DNA from: Candidatus Electronema nielsenii
GTDB taxonomy: Bacteria > Desulfobacterota > Desulfobulbia > Desulfobulbales > Desulfobulbaceae
Reading direction: 5' to 3'
NCBI GenBank assembly: GCA_026122915.1
Contig: JAGIXO010000004.1
Location: 1-41,746, forward strand
Length of the DNA stretch: 41,746 bases
Shown here in pieces: positions 1 to 7,916 of this stretch. The position numbers and the translations under genes are program-made. Below the pieces are notes generated by a model that worked only from the letters and a program-made list of their open reading frames with translations, did no database searches and was not told where the DNA came from. The stretch's first letter is position 1; each line of letters starts with the position of its first letter.

Positions 1-254
1 CCTGCTGCTGGTCTCTGGGCATCCGACAGGGCGATCCTGCTGACAACTTGCATCATTGTTCGTTTCAGGACAAAAAAGCTACCGCCGGACAGCACCCCGC
101 CGATCAGCACCGACTTGGCGCAATGCCAGCCAGACAGATACCAGCCAGACAGGGCAAGCAACACCACGAAGAAGATATTAAATTGCTCAACCGTCCGCAG
201 CAGGGAAAAATCATCAGCCTGCTTTGCGTCTGCGCTGATTGGCTCAGTCATCAT
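1..254 (-). CDS. atpI: ATP synthase subunit I (AtpI-like), partial
   Basis: Read on the minus strand, an open frame starts at two consecutive ATG codons (254 or 251) and runs off the left edge of the window, so the C-terminus is missing. The visible 84 or so residues begin MTEPISADAKQADD, then show two hydrophobic stretches (around FFVVLLALSGWYLSGW and VLIGGVLSGGSFFVL) and a basic patch. In F-ATPase operons this small two- to four-helix membrane protein aids assembly of the c-ring or Mg2+ handling. It overlaps the end of atpZ by about 8-11 nt, which implies translational coupling. The call rests mainly on this position and the helix pattern; the sequence is weakly conserved in the family. Confidence 0.65.
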   Translation of the reverse strand, partial: MMTEPISADAKQADDFSLLRTVEQFNIFFVVLLALSGWYLSGWHCAKSVLIGGVLSGGSFFVLKRTMMQVVSRIALSDAQRPAA

Positions 255-525
255 CCTTGGCGATTCTTCGGCTCAAATCCCAGAGATGCTTGAAGCCTGC
301 CGCGATACCAAAGCCAAGAAAAAGAAAACTCAGCCACGGCGCGGTACGACCTCCAAACACCTTATTGTCTAAATACCAGCCCATGCCGAAACCGATCACC
401 ACCGAGAGGGCGAAGGTCATACCGCTCTGACTGTAGTTTGCCAGATCAGAGAGGATGCCTTTTTCCTCTTTCCGCTCCCGATTTGATTGACTCAATTTGA
501 TAGCACGGCGGCGCGGCAAGTGCAA
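244..525 (-). CDS. atpZ: AtpZ/AtpI-family F-ATPase accessory membrane protein
   Basis: A 93-residue protein with a basic, Lys/Arg/Glu-rich N-terminus followed by two transmembrane helices (roughly residues 34-51 and 62-80) separated by a short loop with WYLDNKVFGG. This matches the AtpZ family, which forms a small membrane complex with AtpI and lies just upstream of atpB in many bacteria. It begins 7 nt after the hemL stop and overlaps the next gene, so the three are probably one transcript. No ATG is available near the N-terminus; the frame opens with a TTG at 525 and another TTG lies about 10 codons later, so the exact start is uncertain. Confidence 0.8.
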   Translation of the reverse strand: MHLPRRRAIKLSQSNRERKEEKGILSDLANYSQSGMTFALSVVIGFGMGWYLDNKVFGGRTAPWLSFLFLGFGIAAGFKHLWDLSRRIAKDDD

Positions 526-532
526 TATTTTT

Positions 533-1825
533 CTATTCAGTCGCCAATTTTGTCAGCGAGGCGGCAGTCGCGTCCATAGCCTGCTGCAAATGCTCGCGCT
601 CATGGGCGGCGGAGACAAAAGCTGCCTCGAATTGGGACGGAGCTAGCCAGATGCCGCTGGCTAACATTTGGCGGAAATGCTGCCCGTAGTGTTCTGTATT
701 CGATTTCATTGCCGATACAAAGTCTGTCACCGGCGCGTCAGTGAAGAAGCAGGTCATCATTGAGCCGATTCGGTTCAGCACTGTTGGCACCGGGGCTGCC
801 GCACCGATGGCCGCGAGCTTGTCGGCAAACCAATTGCTCTTTTCCTCAAGTTCTTTATAAAAGCCGGGCCGTCGCACCACCTTGAGCATGGCCAAGCCTG
901 CGGCCATCGCCAGCGGATTGCCGGACAAAGTACCTGCCTGATAGACCGGCCCAACTGGTGAGACCAAATCCATGATTTCCTTTTTGCCGCCGTAGGCACC
1001 CACCGGCAGGCCACCGCCGATGATTTTGCCGAGACAGGTCAGATCCGGCAGAATGCCGAAACGCTCCTGCGCTCCGCCAAGAGCCAAGCGGAAACCGGTG
1101 ATGACTTCATCAAAAATCAGGACAATGCCCAGCTCGGCGGTCAGCTCGCGCAGTTTGCGCAGGAAAGCCAGTTCCGGCACAATCACGCCCATGTTGCCCG
1201 CCACCGGCTCGATGATCACGCAGGCGATATCCAAGCTGGCATCGCGCAGGGTCTTTTCGAGTATTTCTATATTATTGTACGGAATGGACAGGGTGTTTTT
1301 GACGATGTCCTCCGGCACGCCGGGGCTGCCGGGAATGCCAAGCGTGATCACCCCGGAACCGGCCTTGACCAAGAAGGAATCCGCATGGCCGTGGTAGCAG
1401 CCGTCAAATTTGACGATCACTTTGCGCCCGGTGTAGCCCCGCGCCAGCCGCACCGCGCTCATGGTGGCCTCAGTGCCGGAGCTGACAAAGCGCACTTTTT
1501 CGATGGAAGGCACGGAAGCGCAGACCAATTCGGCCAGCTCGACCTCCAGCGCGGTGGGCGCGCCAAAACTGGTGCCGTTGGGCACGGCCTCATGAATCGC
1601 CTTGACCACTTCAGGATGGCCGTGGCCCAGAATCATCGGCCCCCATGAGCCGACAAAATCAATGAATTCATTGCCGTCCGCATCGGTGATCGTACATCCT
1701 TGGGCCTTGGCAACAAAAAGCGGGTCGCAGCCCACAGCTTTGCAGGCCCGCACAGGCGAATTCACGCCGCCGGGAATGACGTGGCAGGCTTGGGAGAAAA
1801 GAGCGGCGGAGTTTTTGGTCTTCAT
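533..1825 (-). CDS. hemL: Glutamate-1-semialdehyde 2,1-aminomutase
   Basis: Converts glutamate-1-semialdehyde to 5-aminolevulinate, the C5 route to tetrapyrroles (heme, siroheme, cobalamin), in the cytosol. The 430-residue length is standard. It is a fold-type I PLP enzyme: SSGTEA at 115-120 binds the cofactor phosphate, the FDEVITGFR segment (about 238-246) supplies the PLP-ring aspartate, and Lys267 in LGKIIGGGLPVGA is the Schiff-base lysine. The ATG start gives the usual N-terminus that runs into IPGGVNSPVRA. It is first in a probable hemL-atpZ-atpI operon. A strong sigma70-like promoter lies about 150 nt upstream, leaving a long leader with paired repeats (separate entries). Confidence 0.96.
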   Translation of the reverse strand: MKTKNSAALFSQACHVIPGGVNSPVRACKAVGCDPLFVAKAQGCTITDADGNEFIDFVGSWGPMILGHGHPEVVKAIHEAVPNGTSFGAPTALEVELAELVCASVPSIEKVRFVSSGTEATMSAVRLARGYTGRKVIVKFDGCYHGHADSFLVKAGSGVITLGIPGSPGVPEDIVKNTLSIPYNNIEILEKTLRDASLDIACVIIEPVAGNMGVIVPELAFLRKLRELTAELGIVLIFDEVITGFRLALGGAQERFGILPDLTCLGKIIGGGLPVGAYGGKKEIMDLVSPVGPVYQAGTLSGNPLAMAAGLAMLKVVRRPGFYKELEEKSNWFADKLAAIGAAAPVPTVLNRIGSMMTCFFTDAPVTDFVSAMKSNTEHYGQHFRQMLASGIWLAPSQFEAAFVSAAHEREHLQQAMDATAASLTKLATE

Positions 1826-1877
1826 GAATGATTTCCGGTTCCGAGTGCTGGTTCAATGATTCCGGGCTTTGCGTCTT

Positions 1878-1936
1878 GAACTGTCAGCCCCTTGTATGGT
1901 AAGCTGCACGGGCAAGACAGTTCTGAATCAAGGGCT
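1878..1936 (-). promoter_or_regulatory. Interleaved inverted repeats in the hemL 5' leader
   Basis: On the transcribed (minus) strand the leader contains, in order, AGCCCTTG (1936-1929), GAACTGTC (1923-1916), CAAGGGGCT (1894-1886) and GACAGTTC (1885-1878). The first pairs with the third (one bulge) and the second pairs perfectly with the fourth. This A-B-A'-B' order is that of an H-type pseudoknot or of two mutually exclusive hairpins. It lies between the predicted promoter and the hemL start. I do not recognise it as a known riboswitch; the function is unknown. Confidence 0.45.
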
Positions 1937-1977
1937 TGCAGGCGGCTGGTATTTTACCTGTCCGCCGTTGCCCGCTG

Positions 1978-2007
1978 ACTATAGCATGTTGCTTTTTCTT
2001 CTGTCAA
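1978..2007 (-). promoter_or_regulatory. Sigma70-type promoter for hemL operon
   Basis: On the minus strand, a perfect -35 TTGACA (2007-2002) is followed after 18 nt by TATAGT (1983-1978), a five-of-six match to the -10 consensus. Transcription would start near 1971, about 145 nt before the hemL ATG at 1825. It is the best promoter match I noticed in the window. Confidence 0.6.
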
Positions 2008-2081
2008 AAATAAAAACGGATTTTTGCTGTTCCCAGCTCTGCTGAGGAGGGCTGGGCGGACAAATAGAGCGTTGTGAATAG

Positions 2082-3005
2082 ATGAAAATTACAGCTGACA
2101 TATATCTCGGTGACTGCAACGAGCAGTTACGATTACTTCCAGAAAATTCTATTGATCTAATTATAACATCACCGCCTTATGCAGATCAGAGAAAAAATAC
2201 CTACGGAGGTATTCGTCCAGACGAATATGTCGAATGGTTTCTGCCTGTCTCGGAACAGTTGTTGCGTGTTCTCAAGCCAACTGGAACTTTTATTCTCAAT
2301 ATCAAAGAAAAAGTGGTGGATGGTGAACGCAGCACTTACGTGATGGAACTTATTTTGGCAATGCGCAAGCAGGGCTGGCTGTGGACTGAAGAATTCATCT
2401 GGCATAAAAAAAATTGCTATCCGGGAAAATGGCCGAATCGCTTTCGTGATGCGTGGGAGCGGCTGCTGCAATTCAACAAAAGCAGAAAATTCCACATGTA
2501 TCAAGAAGAAGTGATGGTGCCGATGGGCGATTGGGCAACTTCACGCCTGAAAAAACTTTCTGAGACTGATAAAATCAGAGACAATTCAAAGGTCGGCAGC
2601 GGATTCGGTAAAAATATTTCCAATTGGCTTGACCGCGACAAAGCATATCCAAGCAATGTGTTGCATTTAGCAACTGAATGTGGCAACAAAAAGCACAGCG
2701 CAGCTTTCCCAGAAGCTCTGCCGGAGTGGTTCATTAAACTGTTCACAAGAGAAAACGACACAGTTCTTGATCCGTTCATGGGATCAGGGACGACATTGAT
2801 TGTCGCCAATCGGATGCGGAGAAATTCTATAGGCATTGAGATCATGCCGGAATATTGTGAAGCAGCGAGGAAGCAGCTCATGCCGCAGACGCTGTTTTTG
2901 TTTGAGCCGAGAGCAGAATATGAACAAAATAAATCTGAAAGATGTATCCAGATACGTCGAGCAGAATATAGGCATTTTTCACCAGAAGCGGATTCAAAGC
3001 ATTGA
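2082..3005 (+). CDS. Site-specific DNA methyltransferase (type II, N4-cytosine/N6-adenine)
   Basis: Transfers a methyl group from SAM to an exocyclic amino group in DNA and so protects the host from the partner nuclease. Catalytic motif IV is TSPPY (residues 29-33). It precedes the SAM-binding motif I DPFMGSGTT (230-238), which gives the beta-class order, and the HSAAFPEALPEWFIKLF segment before motif I is typical of the family. The SPPY form of motif IV is commonest in N4-cytosine enzymes, but adenine specificity cannot be excluded. The C-terminal 28 codons overlap the start of the nuclease gene. The segment is visibly more AT-rich than the hemL side, consistent with acquisition as a mobile restriction-modification unit. 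Confidence 0.9.
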   Translation: MKITADIYLGDCNEQLRLLPENSIDLIITSPPYADQRKNTYGGIRPDEYVEWFLPVSEQLLRVLKPTGTFILNIKEKVVDGERSTYVMELILAMRKQGWLWTEEFIWHKKNCYPGKWPNRFRDAWERLLQFNKSRKFHMYQEEVMVPMGDWATSRLKKLSETDKIRDNSKVGSGFGKNISNWLDRDKAYPSNVLHLATECGNKKHSAAFPEALPEWFIKLFTRENDTVLDPFMGSGTTLIVANRMRRNSIGIEIMPEYCEAARKQLMPQTLFLFEPRAEYEQNKSERCIQIRRAEYRHFSPEADSKH

Positions 3006-3654
3006 TGGACTAAAGCTGTCCAATGTCCTCAAAAGAAAAAATCCGTATCTCTTTCGAGCAAAATATCTCTTGACTGCGGAGCAAATTGTCAAAGGTTTAG
3101 TTGACGCACATATTTCTTCTAATGAAGAAACGCTTTTTGGCGACTGGCTGGAAGGTCTTGCCTTGTTTATCAATGCGCAGACGTATGGCGGACGCAAATC
3201 AGGAATACAGGGCATTGATTTGGAATTTGATGCGGATAGCCGACGAAATATAGTGACTATCAAATCTGGCCCTAACTGGGGCAACAGTTCACAGATTGCC
3301 AAGATGCGCTCTGATTTTAAAACAGCTCAAAAAATTTTGCGTACCAGTAATTCCAATCTTCATGTTATGGCCGTCAACGGCTGCTGTTACGGAAAAGACA
3401 GCAAGCCGGACAAAGGAGATTATTTCAAATACTGCGGCCAGCGTTTCTGGGAATTCATCTCTGGGGACAGTGAATTATTTATAGCAATCGTTGAGCCGCT
3501 TGGAAATATGGCAAAAGAAAAAAACGAGGAGTTCCAAAAATCATACGCACAGATGATCAACAGGTTCACTAAAGAATTCGCCAACTCTTTCTGCAACGAC
3601 AGCGGTGAGATAAAATGGGACGAGATGGTTCACTTCAACTCTTCTGCTGAATAA
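2920..3654 (+). CDS. Type II restriction endonuclease (PmeII-like family)
   Basis: A 244-residue protein whose start at ATG 2920 (MNKINLKDVSRYVEQN) lies inside the methyltransferase gene, an 86-nt overlap in another frame. It resembles, from memory, a conserved family annotated as PmeII-type restriction endonucleases; highly conserved parts include NPYLFRAKYLLTAEQIVKG (41-59) and SSNEETLFGDWLEGLA (67-81). The likely PD-(D/E)XK-type core is Asp100 in GIDLEF followed by the TIKSGPNW strand with Lys115, although the usual acidic residue two before the Lys is a Thr. Position directly after the methyltransferase supports a restriction role. An earlier in-frame ATG at 2836 would add 28 residues that do not look like family sequence. 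Confidence 0.8.
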   Translation: MNKINLKDVSRYVEQNIGIFHQKRIQSIDGLKLSNVLKRKNPYLFRAKYLLTAEQIVKGLVDAHISSNEETLFGDWLEGLALFINAQTYGGRKSGIQGIDLEFDADSRRNIVTIKSGPNWGNSSQIAKMRSDFKTAQKILRTSNSNLHVMAVNGCCYGKDSKPDKGDYFKYCGQRFWEFISGDSELFIAIVEPLGNMAKEKNEEFQKSYAQMINRFTKEFANSFCNDSGEIKWDEMVHFNSSAE

Positions 3655-3687
3655 AATAAATACACACTTCGTCCTATACTGAACAAA

Positions 3688-4830
3688 ATGACTATGAAAT
3701 CATCTGACTGCAAGAATATTATTAAGATCAAGGCTAATTCTGATAAGAAGCCACTTTCTAAGGAGCAGAAAAAATTTAATCTTCTTATTAAAAAAATCGA
3801 AAGCAATAAAAAATTATTCAAAGATTGGAATGACGCTATTCGTACTTTCAAACATAGCATCGATGCCGAGTATAGGAAACTGCACGATGAATACGATAAA
3901 CAGCTTGTAGTGCTCTTGCGCCTCCTTGATGCGGCATATCCGAACAAGCTGTTTACAAAAACAGATAAAAGAAAAATGAATCATCTGATCGTCTCAATTG
4001 GTGACGAATTGATGTCGGATGAAAGAACAGAGGAAGTTATGGATATTTATAATAAATACAAAACAGATATTCCTCAAGTCGATGAAAAAAGTGACCAACA
4101 AGTCGGCGAGATGATGAAATCTATGTTTGAAGAAATATTAGGCGTTGAGATTGATGATGAGATTGATGTCAGTTCGCCGGAAAAATTTGAAGCTGCCCTG
4201 AAAGAAAAAATAACTCAGAAAAAAGAGCAGGAACGGCTGGCTGAAGAACAGCGCAGTAGGCGGAAAAAGACAGTAAAGCAATTAGAAAAAGAAGCAAAAT
4301 TGAAGCAGCAAGAGCAGGAACTCAGCAAGTCAATTCAAGAAATTTATCGAAAAATGGTTGCTGCGCTGCATCCTGACCTTGAGCAAGATGAAGCCGAAAA
4401 AGCGAGAAAAACGAAGATAATGCAAGAGGTGAACGTTGCTTATTCAGAGAAAGATTTATTACGTTTATTTGAATTACAATTGGAACTGGAGCATATTGAC
4501 GAATCCCAGCTTGGCGATATCGCGGAAGAAAAATTAAAACTTTTCAATAAAACTCTGCAAAACCAGCTAAAAGAGTTGGAGCAGGAAATTTATTTCATCG
4601 AGAACGGAGCAAAAATGGAAATTGATTGGCTTCAATTTATTTCTTTGTCACCGGATCAATTTTTGGAAGAATTGCAGCAAGGGATACGAGATTTTGAAGG
4701 CAATATAGAAAAAACAAAAAAATATATTGAACAGTTCACATCGCATCAAGAACTGAAAGCGTTCCTGAAAACCTATAAGGTGCCTCGTCAGCAGTCTTGT
4801 ATACCTGTCCCCCTCGATTTATACCTTTAA
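3688..4830 (+). CDS. J-domain-like coiled-coil protein
   Basis: A 380-residue, highly charged, Lys/Glu-rich soluble protein with no signal peptide. Residues 180-215 form a strongly predicted coiled coil, followed by a J-domain-like segment IYRKMVAALHPDLEQDEAEK (about 219-238) with the HPD tripeptide at 228-230 and a helix ending AYSEKDLLRLFELQLELE. The HPD loop is the part of DnaJ proteins that stimulates DnaK, so an Hsp70 partner role is likely, but the substrate is unknown. It starts 33 nt after the nuclease stop on the same strand and shares the low GC of the restriction genes. A second ATG is at 3694; neither has a clear ribosome-binding site. The last residues are encoded within a C-tract hairpin and may not be ancestral. 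Confidence 0.6.
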   Translation: MTMKSSDCKNIIKIKANSDKKPLSKEQKKFNLLIKKIESNKKLFKDWNDAIRTFKHSIDAEYRKLHDEYDKQLVVLLRLLDAAYPNKLFTKTDKRKMNHLIVSIGDELMSDERTEEVMDIYNKYKTDIPQVDEKSDQQVGEMMKSMFEEILGVEIDDEIDVSSPEKFEAALKEKITQKKEQERLAEEQRSRRKKTVKQLEKEAKLKQQEQELSKSIQEIYRKMVAALHPDLEQDEAEKARKTKIMQEVNVAYSEKDLLRLFELQLELEHIDESQLGDIAEEKLKLFNKTLQNQLKELEQEIYFIENGAKMEIDWLQFISLSPDQFLEELQQGIRDFEGNIEKTKKYIEQFTSHQELKAFLKTYKVPRQQSCIPVPLDLYL

Positions 4831-4838
4831 AAGGGGGG
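4809..4838 (+). terminator. Possible terminator hairpin overlapping the J-protein stop
   Basis: CCCCCT (4809-4814) can pair with AGGGGG (4832-4837) around an 18-nt AT-rich loop that contains the stop codon; TATTTTTC follows. The loop is long and the T-tract imperfect, so termination is only plausible. Confidence 0.3.
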
Positions 4839-4865
4839 AATATTTTTCATTCAATGGAGATTAGC

Positions 4866-5153
4866 ATGAAATTCAAACGTAATGTAGTGTTAGCTGTGAG
4901 TATTTTTTCTATAATTGTAGCTGGCCTTGCCATGATAGAGCCAGCAGGAGCTGAAAAGCAAGACAGCAATCAGAAGTATAAATGTGATGGACGCACACAC
5001 TGCTCGCAGATGACTTCATGTGAAGAGGCAAAATTTTTCATCAAAAATTGCCCTAACACGAAAATGGATGGAAACAATGATGGTATTCCCTGCGAGAAGC
5101 AGTGGTGTAAACAGCCAATAACAATTGAGAAAACGATCTCTGTTTTGCGCTGA
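4866..5153 (+). CDS. Secreted Excalibur-domain (calcium-binding-like) protein
   Basis: A 95-residue exported protein. The ATG at 4866 is preceded by GGAG at 6-nt spacing, so it is preferred to an in-frame ATG at 4854. Residues 1-29 are a signal peptide (MKFKRNV, a hydrophobic core, cleavage after an Ala-Gly-Ala). The mature part is a compact Cys-rich module ending in MDGNNDGIPCEKQWC (67-81), the DxDxDGxxCExxC hallmark of the Excalibur domain, an EF-hand-like calcium loop framed by disulfides. Such domains often occur with secreted nucleases, but none is fused here. Function unknown; extracytoplasmic calcium binding is inferred from the motif. Confidence 0.75.
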   Translation: MKFKRNVVLAVSIFSIIVAGLAMIEPAGAEKQDSNQKYKCDGRTHCSQMTSCEEAKFFIKNCPNTKMDGNNDGIPCEKQWCKQPITIEKTISVLR

Positions 5154-5183
5154 CAGGGATCGTTCACAATCAAGAGGAACACT

Positions 5184-5648
5184 ATGAAAAAAAACGCTCA
5201 ACATACCATTGCTGCCTTATTGCTAACCTTCCTTTCTTCTTCCTCAGCGTTGGCGAAATTTGATCTTCCTGATTATGTTTATCCTGCCAGTCAGCTGAAG
5301 GAGGCGCAGACAAAAGCCAAAAGCGGCAAGAAACCGCTGGCTTTTGTCGGCACTAACAAAGAAACTACTTGTCCGATAGCGACAGCAGCCAGCCAAGAGA
5401 TTTTTCAAGGACTGAAAGATTCCTGCATTATTGTCTATGTCGAGCAGGATGATGTCGATAATCTCCCAAAGATTGCAGAAAAGGCTCTGGAGTCAGAAGA
5501 AGCAGGCAAGTATATTCCAAAAACAGCAGTGGTTAGTGCGGACGGAAGCACGCTGATCCTCATTCTTCCTGATGCTCAACCTGAGCAACGGGCGATGAAA
5601 ATCAAGGAAGCGCAGGAAAAAATCGCTCAGTATATGGCAGAAAAATAA
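5184..5648 (+). CDS. Secreted thioredoxin-fold-like protein without a CXXC motif
   Basis: A 154-residue exported protein with a clear signal peptide (MKKNAQHTIAALLLTFLSSS, cleavage probably after ALA at 24) and a good Shine-Dalgarno (AGAGGAA). The mature sequence shows a beta-alpha-beta pattern (KPLAFVGTN, IIVYVEQDDVDNL, IPKTAVVSADGSTLILIL) that suggests a thioredoxin-like fold, including a Pro-Lys-Thr at the place where thioredoxins have their cis-proline loop. Only one Cys (in TTCPIATA) stands where CXXC would be, so thiol-disulfide exchange is unlikely. It sits 54 nt before trxA on the same strand. I do not recognise a named family; the fold is an inference. Confidence 0.55.
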   Translation: MKKNAQHTIAALLLTFLSSSSALAKFDLPDYVYPASQLKEAQTKAKSGKKPLAFVGTNKETTCPIATAASQEIFQGLKDSCIIVYVEQDDVDNLPKIAEKALESEEAGKYIPKTAVVSADGSTLILILPDAQPEQRAMKIKEAQEKIAQYMAEK

Positions 5649-5702
5649 TTAACCCTTCTGTCTTTCATCTCACTACAAACACGCATAAAGGAGAACCAGA
5701 TT

Positions 5703-6032
5703 ATGGCAAGTGACAAAGTTATTAATGTGACAGATAGTTCTTTTGAAAGTACCGTGATTAACGGAGAACTTCCCTGCCTCGTTGATTTTTGGGCACCGTG
5801 GTGCGGCCCATGCAAGGCTATTGGCCCGGTTATTGATCAGCTCGCGGATGAATTTGACGGTAAAGTGAAAATCGCCAAGATGAATGTCGATGAAAACCCC
5901 GAAACCCCGGGAAAATTCAGCATCAGGGCCATCCCGACTTTGATTTTATTCAAAGACGGCAAAAAGTTAGACACGATCACCGGTGCAGTGGGCAAAGGCC
6001 AGCTGGTGATGTTGCTCAACAAGGCAGTCTGA
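5703..6032 (+). CDS. trxA: Thioredoxin
   Basis: A 109-residue cytosolic thioredoxin that reduces protein disulfides (ribonucleotide reductase, PAPS reductase and others) with electrons from TrxB. The active site WCGPC has Cys34 and Cys37, FWAPW precedes it, and the cis-proline loop is in IRAIPTLILF. Length and end are standard. A GGAG ribosome-binding site lies 8 nt before the ATG. The reductase gene follows about 70 nt downstream, so this is a self-contained thioredoxin system. Confidence 0.95.
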   Translation: MASDKVINVTDSSFESTVINGELPCLVDFWAPWCGPCKAIGPVIDQLADEFDGKVKIAKMNVDENPETPGKFSIRAIPTLILFKDGKKLDTITGAVGKGQLVMLLNKAV

Positions 6033-6101
6033 TCGTTCCAGCGGCGCAGTCTCCGGGGCGTACCGCGCTCCGGGGGCGAAATTCAATTGCGGAAAATTCT
6101 T

Positions 6102-7037
6102 ATGAACAAGCCAGATTATCAACTGATCATCGTCGGCGGCGGCCCTGCCGGACTAACTGCCGGGCTGTACGCCGCGCGCGGGCGGATCAAAACTCTACTC
6201 ATCGAAAAAGGCGCAACCGGCGGCCAAGTATTGCTTACGGACTGGGTCGATAATTATCCCGCCTTTCCTGATGGTGTGGCTGGTTTTGAGCTGATAGACA
6301 AGATGACTGCCCAAGCTGATCGTTTCGGTCTGGAAAAAAAATTTGCCACTGTTGAGTCGCTGGATTTGCAGGGCGAGCTGAAAAGCGTTCGCTTGGATTC
6401 TGGCGAGCAACTGACTTGTGAGGCGATTATTCTTTGCACCGGAGCCAGACCGCGTAAAATCGGCGTACCGGGCGAAGAAAAACTGCAAGGCAAAGGTGTG
6501 TCTTACTGCGCTACCTGCGATGGCCCTTTTTATCGTGATCAAGAAATCGTGGTGGTGGGTGGTGGCAACACTGCAATTCAGGAAGCGATCCATCTAACCA
6601 AATTTGCAAAAAAAGTTACTGTTATTCACCGAAGAGATAGCCTGCGGGCCACCGCCATTTTACAGGAAAAGGCTTTGGCGAACGAAAAAATCAAATTTAT
6701 CTGGAACGCTCAGGTCAGCGAAATCATTGGCACGGAGAGCGTCGAGGCAGTGAATATCCGCTATAACGACGGCTCGACCTCTGTGCTGCCGGTGACAGGA
6801 ATTTTTGTCCTCATCGGAGTGATGCCTAACAATGAAATCCTGCCGCTGGAGCAGCTAAAAACCGACGAAGGCGGCTTCTTGATCACGGACAGTGAAATGG
6901 GCTGTCTCGACCTGCCGGGCGTATTTGCCGCAGGCGACATCCGCAGTAAGCTCTTCCGCCAGATCATCAATGCTGCCGGTGAAGGGGCCAACGCCGAGCT
7001 TTCCGCTGAACACTATCTCGGCACCCGACCGAGCTGA
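6102..7037 (+). CDS. trxB: Thioredoxin reductase (NADPH)
   Basis: FAD-dependent enzyme that passes electrons from NADPH to thioredoxin. The ATG at 6102 gives a 311-residue protein of normal length with a GGAA motif upstream; a TTG at 6087 would add five residues. The N-terminal FAD Rossmann motif is VGGGPAGLTAG (11-21), the redox-active pair is CATC (136-139), the NADPH motif is VVGGGNTAIQEA (151-162) followed by VIHRRDSLR, and the C-terminal FAD segment is FAAGDIRSK. All catalytic landmarks are present. It directly follows trxA. Confidence 0.95.
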   Translation: MNKPDYQLIIVGGGPAGLTAGLYAARGRIKTLLIEKGATGGQVLLTDWVDNYPAFPDGVAGFELIDKMTAQADRFGLEKKFATVESLDLQGELKSVRLDSGEQLTCEAIILCTGARPRKIGVPGEEKLQGKGVSYCATCDGPFYRDQEIVVVGGGNTAIQEAIHLTKFAKKVTVIHRRDSLRATAILQEKALANEKIKFIWNAQVSEIIGTESVEAVNIRYNDGSTSVLPVTGIFVLIGVMPNNEILPLEQLKTDEGGFLITDSEMGCLDLPGVFAAGDIRSKLFRQIINAAGEGANAELSAEHYLGTRPS

Positions 7038-7064
7038 ATATAAAAAAACACTCAGGATACCGCT

Positions 7065-7898
7065 ATGCAAACCGCTGTTTCCAAATACCGCACCGCACAC
7101 CCCCGCTCCGTTATTTATGTACTTCTTGCCGCCACGTGCCTTTCTCTGAGCGGCTGCGGCACGGTTAAAGATATGTTCAGCTCTTGGTCGTTCGGCGCGG
7201 ATAAAGATGAGGCGTTTGAACCGGCGGATACCTTAGCGGCCAAGGGCATGGAAGATTACAAGATCGCTAATTATTCGGATGCGCTCAAGTCCTTTCAAAG
7301 TATCATTGATCACCACCCGTTTAGCCCACAGGCTCTGCTGGCCGAGCTGAAGGCCGCAGACTGCCAGTATTACAACGGCAAATATGCGGAAGCCAAGGAG
7401 CTATACAAGACCTTTGAGGAGCGGCATCCTACCAATGAGGCTGTGCCTTATGTCATGTTTCAAATTGGGATGTGCGATCTTTCCCGATCCAGTCGAATCG
7501 ACCGCGACCCTACCGGTGCGCGTGACGCAGTGCAATCTTTTTCCCAGCTCCTGCGCGTTCATCCTGATTCGCCGTACGCCAGCGAGGCCAAAGCGAGGAT
7601 ACAGGAGGGAAAAGAGTTTATTGCCAGCCACGAGTATTTTGTCGCGGTTTTTTATGTCCGCACCAGCAAATATGAGCAAGCCCAGCATCGCCTAAAATAT
7701 TTGATCGCCACCCACCCGGACGCTGCGGTCATTCCTAAGGCCAAAGAGCTACTGACTAAGTTAGAAGCAGGCAAGCCGCCCAAATGGGGCATAGAAAAAT
7801 GGTTGCCAGATTGGCAGCTGCCGGACTGGGGCTGGTGGAAAAAGGGCAAGGACGTGGTCGAGGAAACCGGCAAAGAGGCGGAGAAATCCGCCCAATAA
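7065..7898 (+). CDS. bamD: Outer membrane assembly lipoprotein BamD
   Basis: Periplasmic lipoprotein of the BAM complex that helps insert beta-barrel proteins into the outer membrane. The signal peptide ends in a lipobox LSGC with Cys31 as the lipidated residue. The mature part carries TPR-like repeats typical of BamD/YfiO: a first AKGMEDYKIANYSDALKSFQ repeat, then GKYAEAKELYKTFEERHP and a DPTGARDAVQSFSQLLRVHP stretch. At 277 residues it is slightly longer than the enterobacterial form, with a Trp/Lys/Pro-rich tail. It begins about 25 nt after trxB and is followed 18 nt later by the secretion-type ATPase, so it is probably co-transcribed with both. Confidence 0.88.
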   Translation: MQTAVSKYRTAHPRSVIYVLLAATCLSLSGCGTVKDMFSSWSFGADKDEAFEPADTLAAKGMEDYKIANYSDALKSFQSIIDHHPFSPQALLAELKAADCQYYNGKYAEAKELYKTFEERHPTNEAVPYVMFQIGMCDLSRSSRIDRDPTGARDAVQSFSQLLRVHPDSPYASEAKARIQEGKEFIASHEYFVAVFYVRTSKYEQAQHRLKYLIATHPDAAVIPKAKELLTKLEAGKPPKWGIEKWLPDWQLPDWGWWKKGKDVVEETGKEAEKSAQ

Positions 7899-7916
7899 CG
7901 GAGCGGGACGACATTT

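Noticed and set aside
2032..2056. Terminator hairpin CCCAGC/GCTGGG before the methyltransferase
   Set aside because: A 6-bp stem without a T-run and with no gene ending toward it; probably chance.
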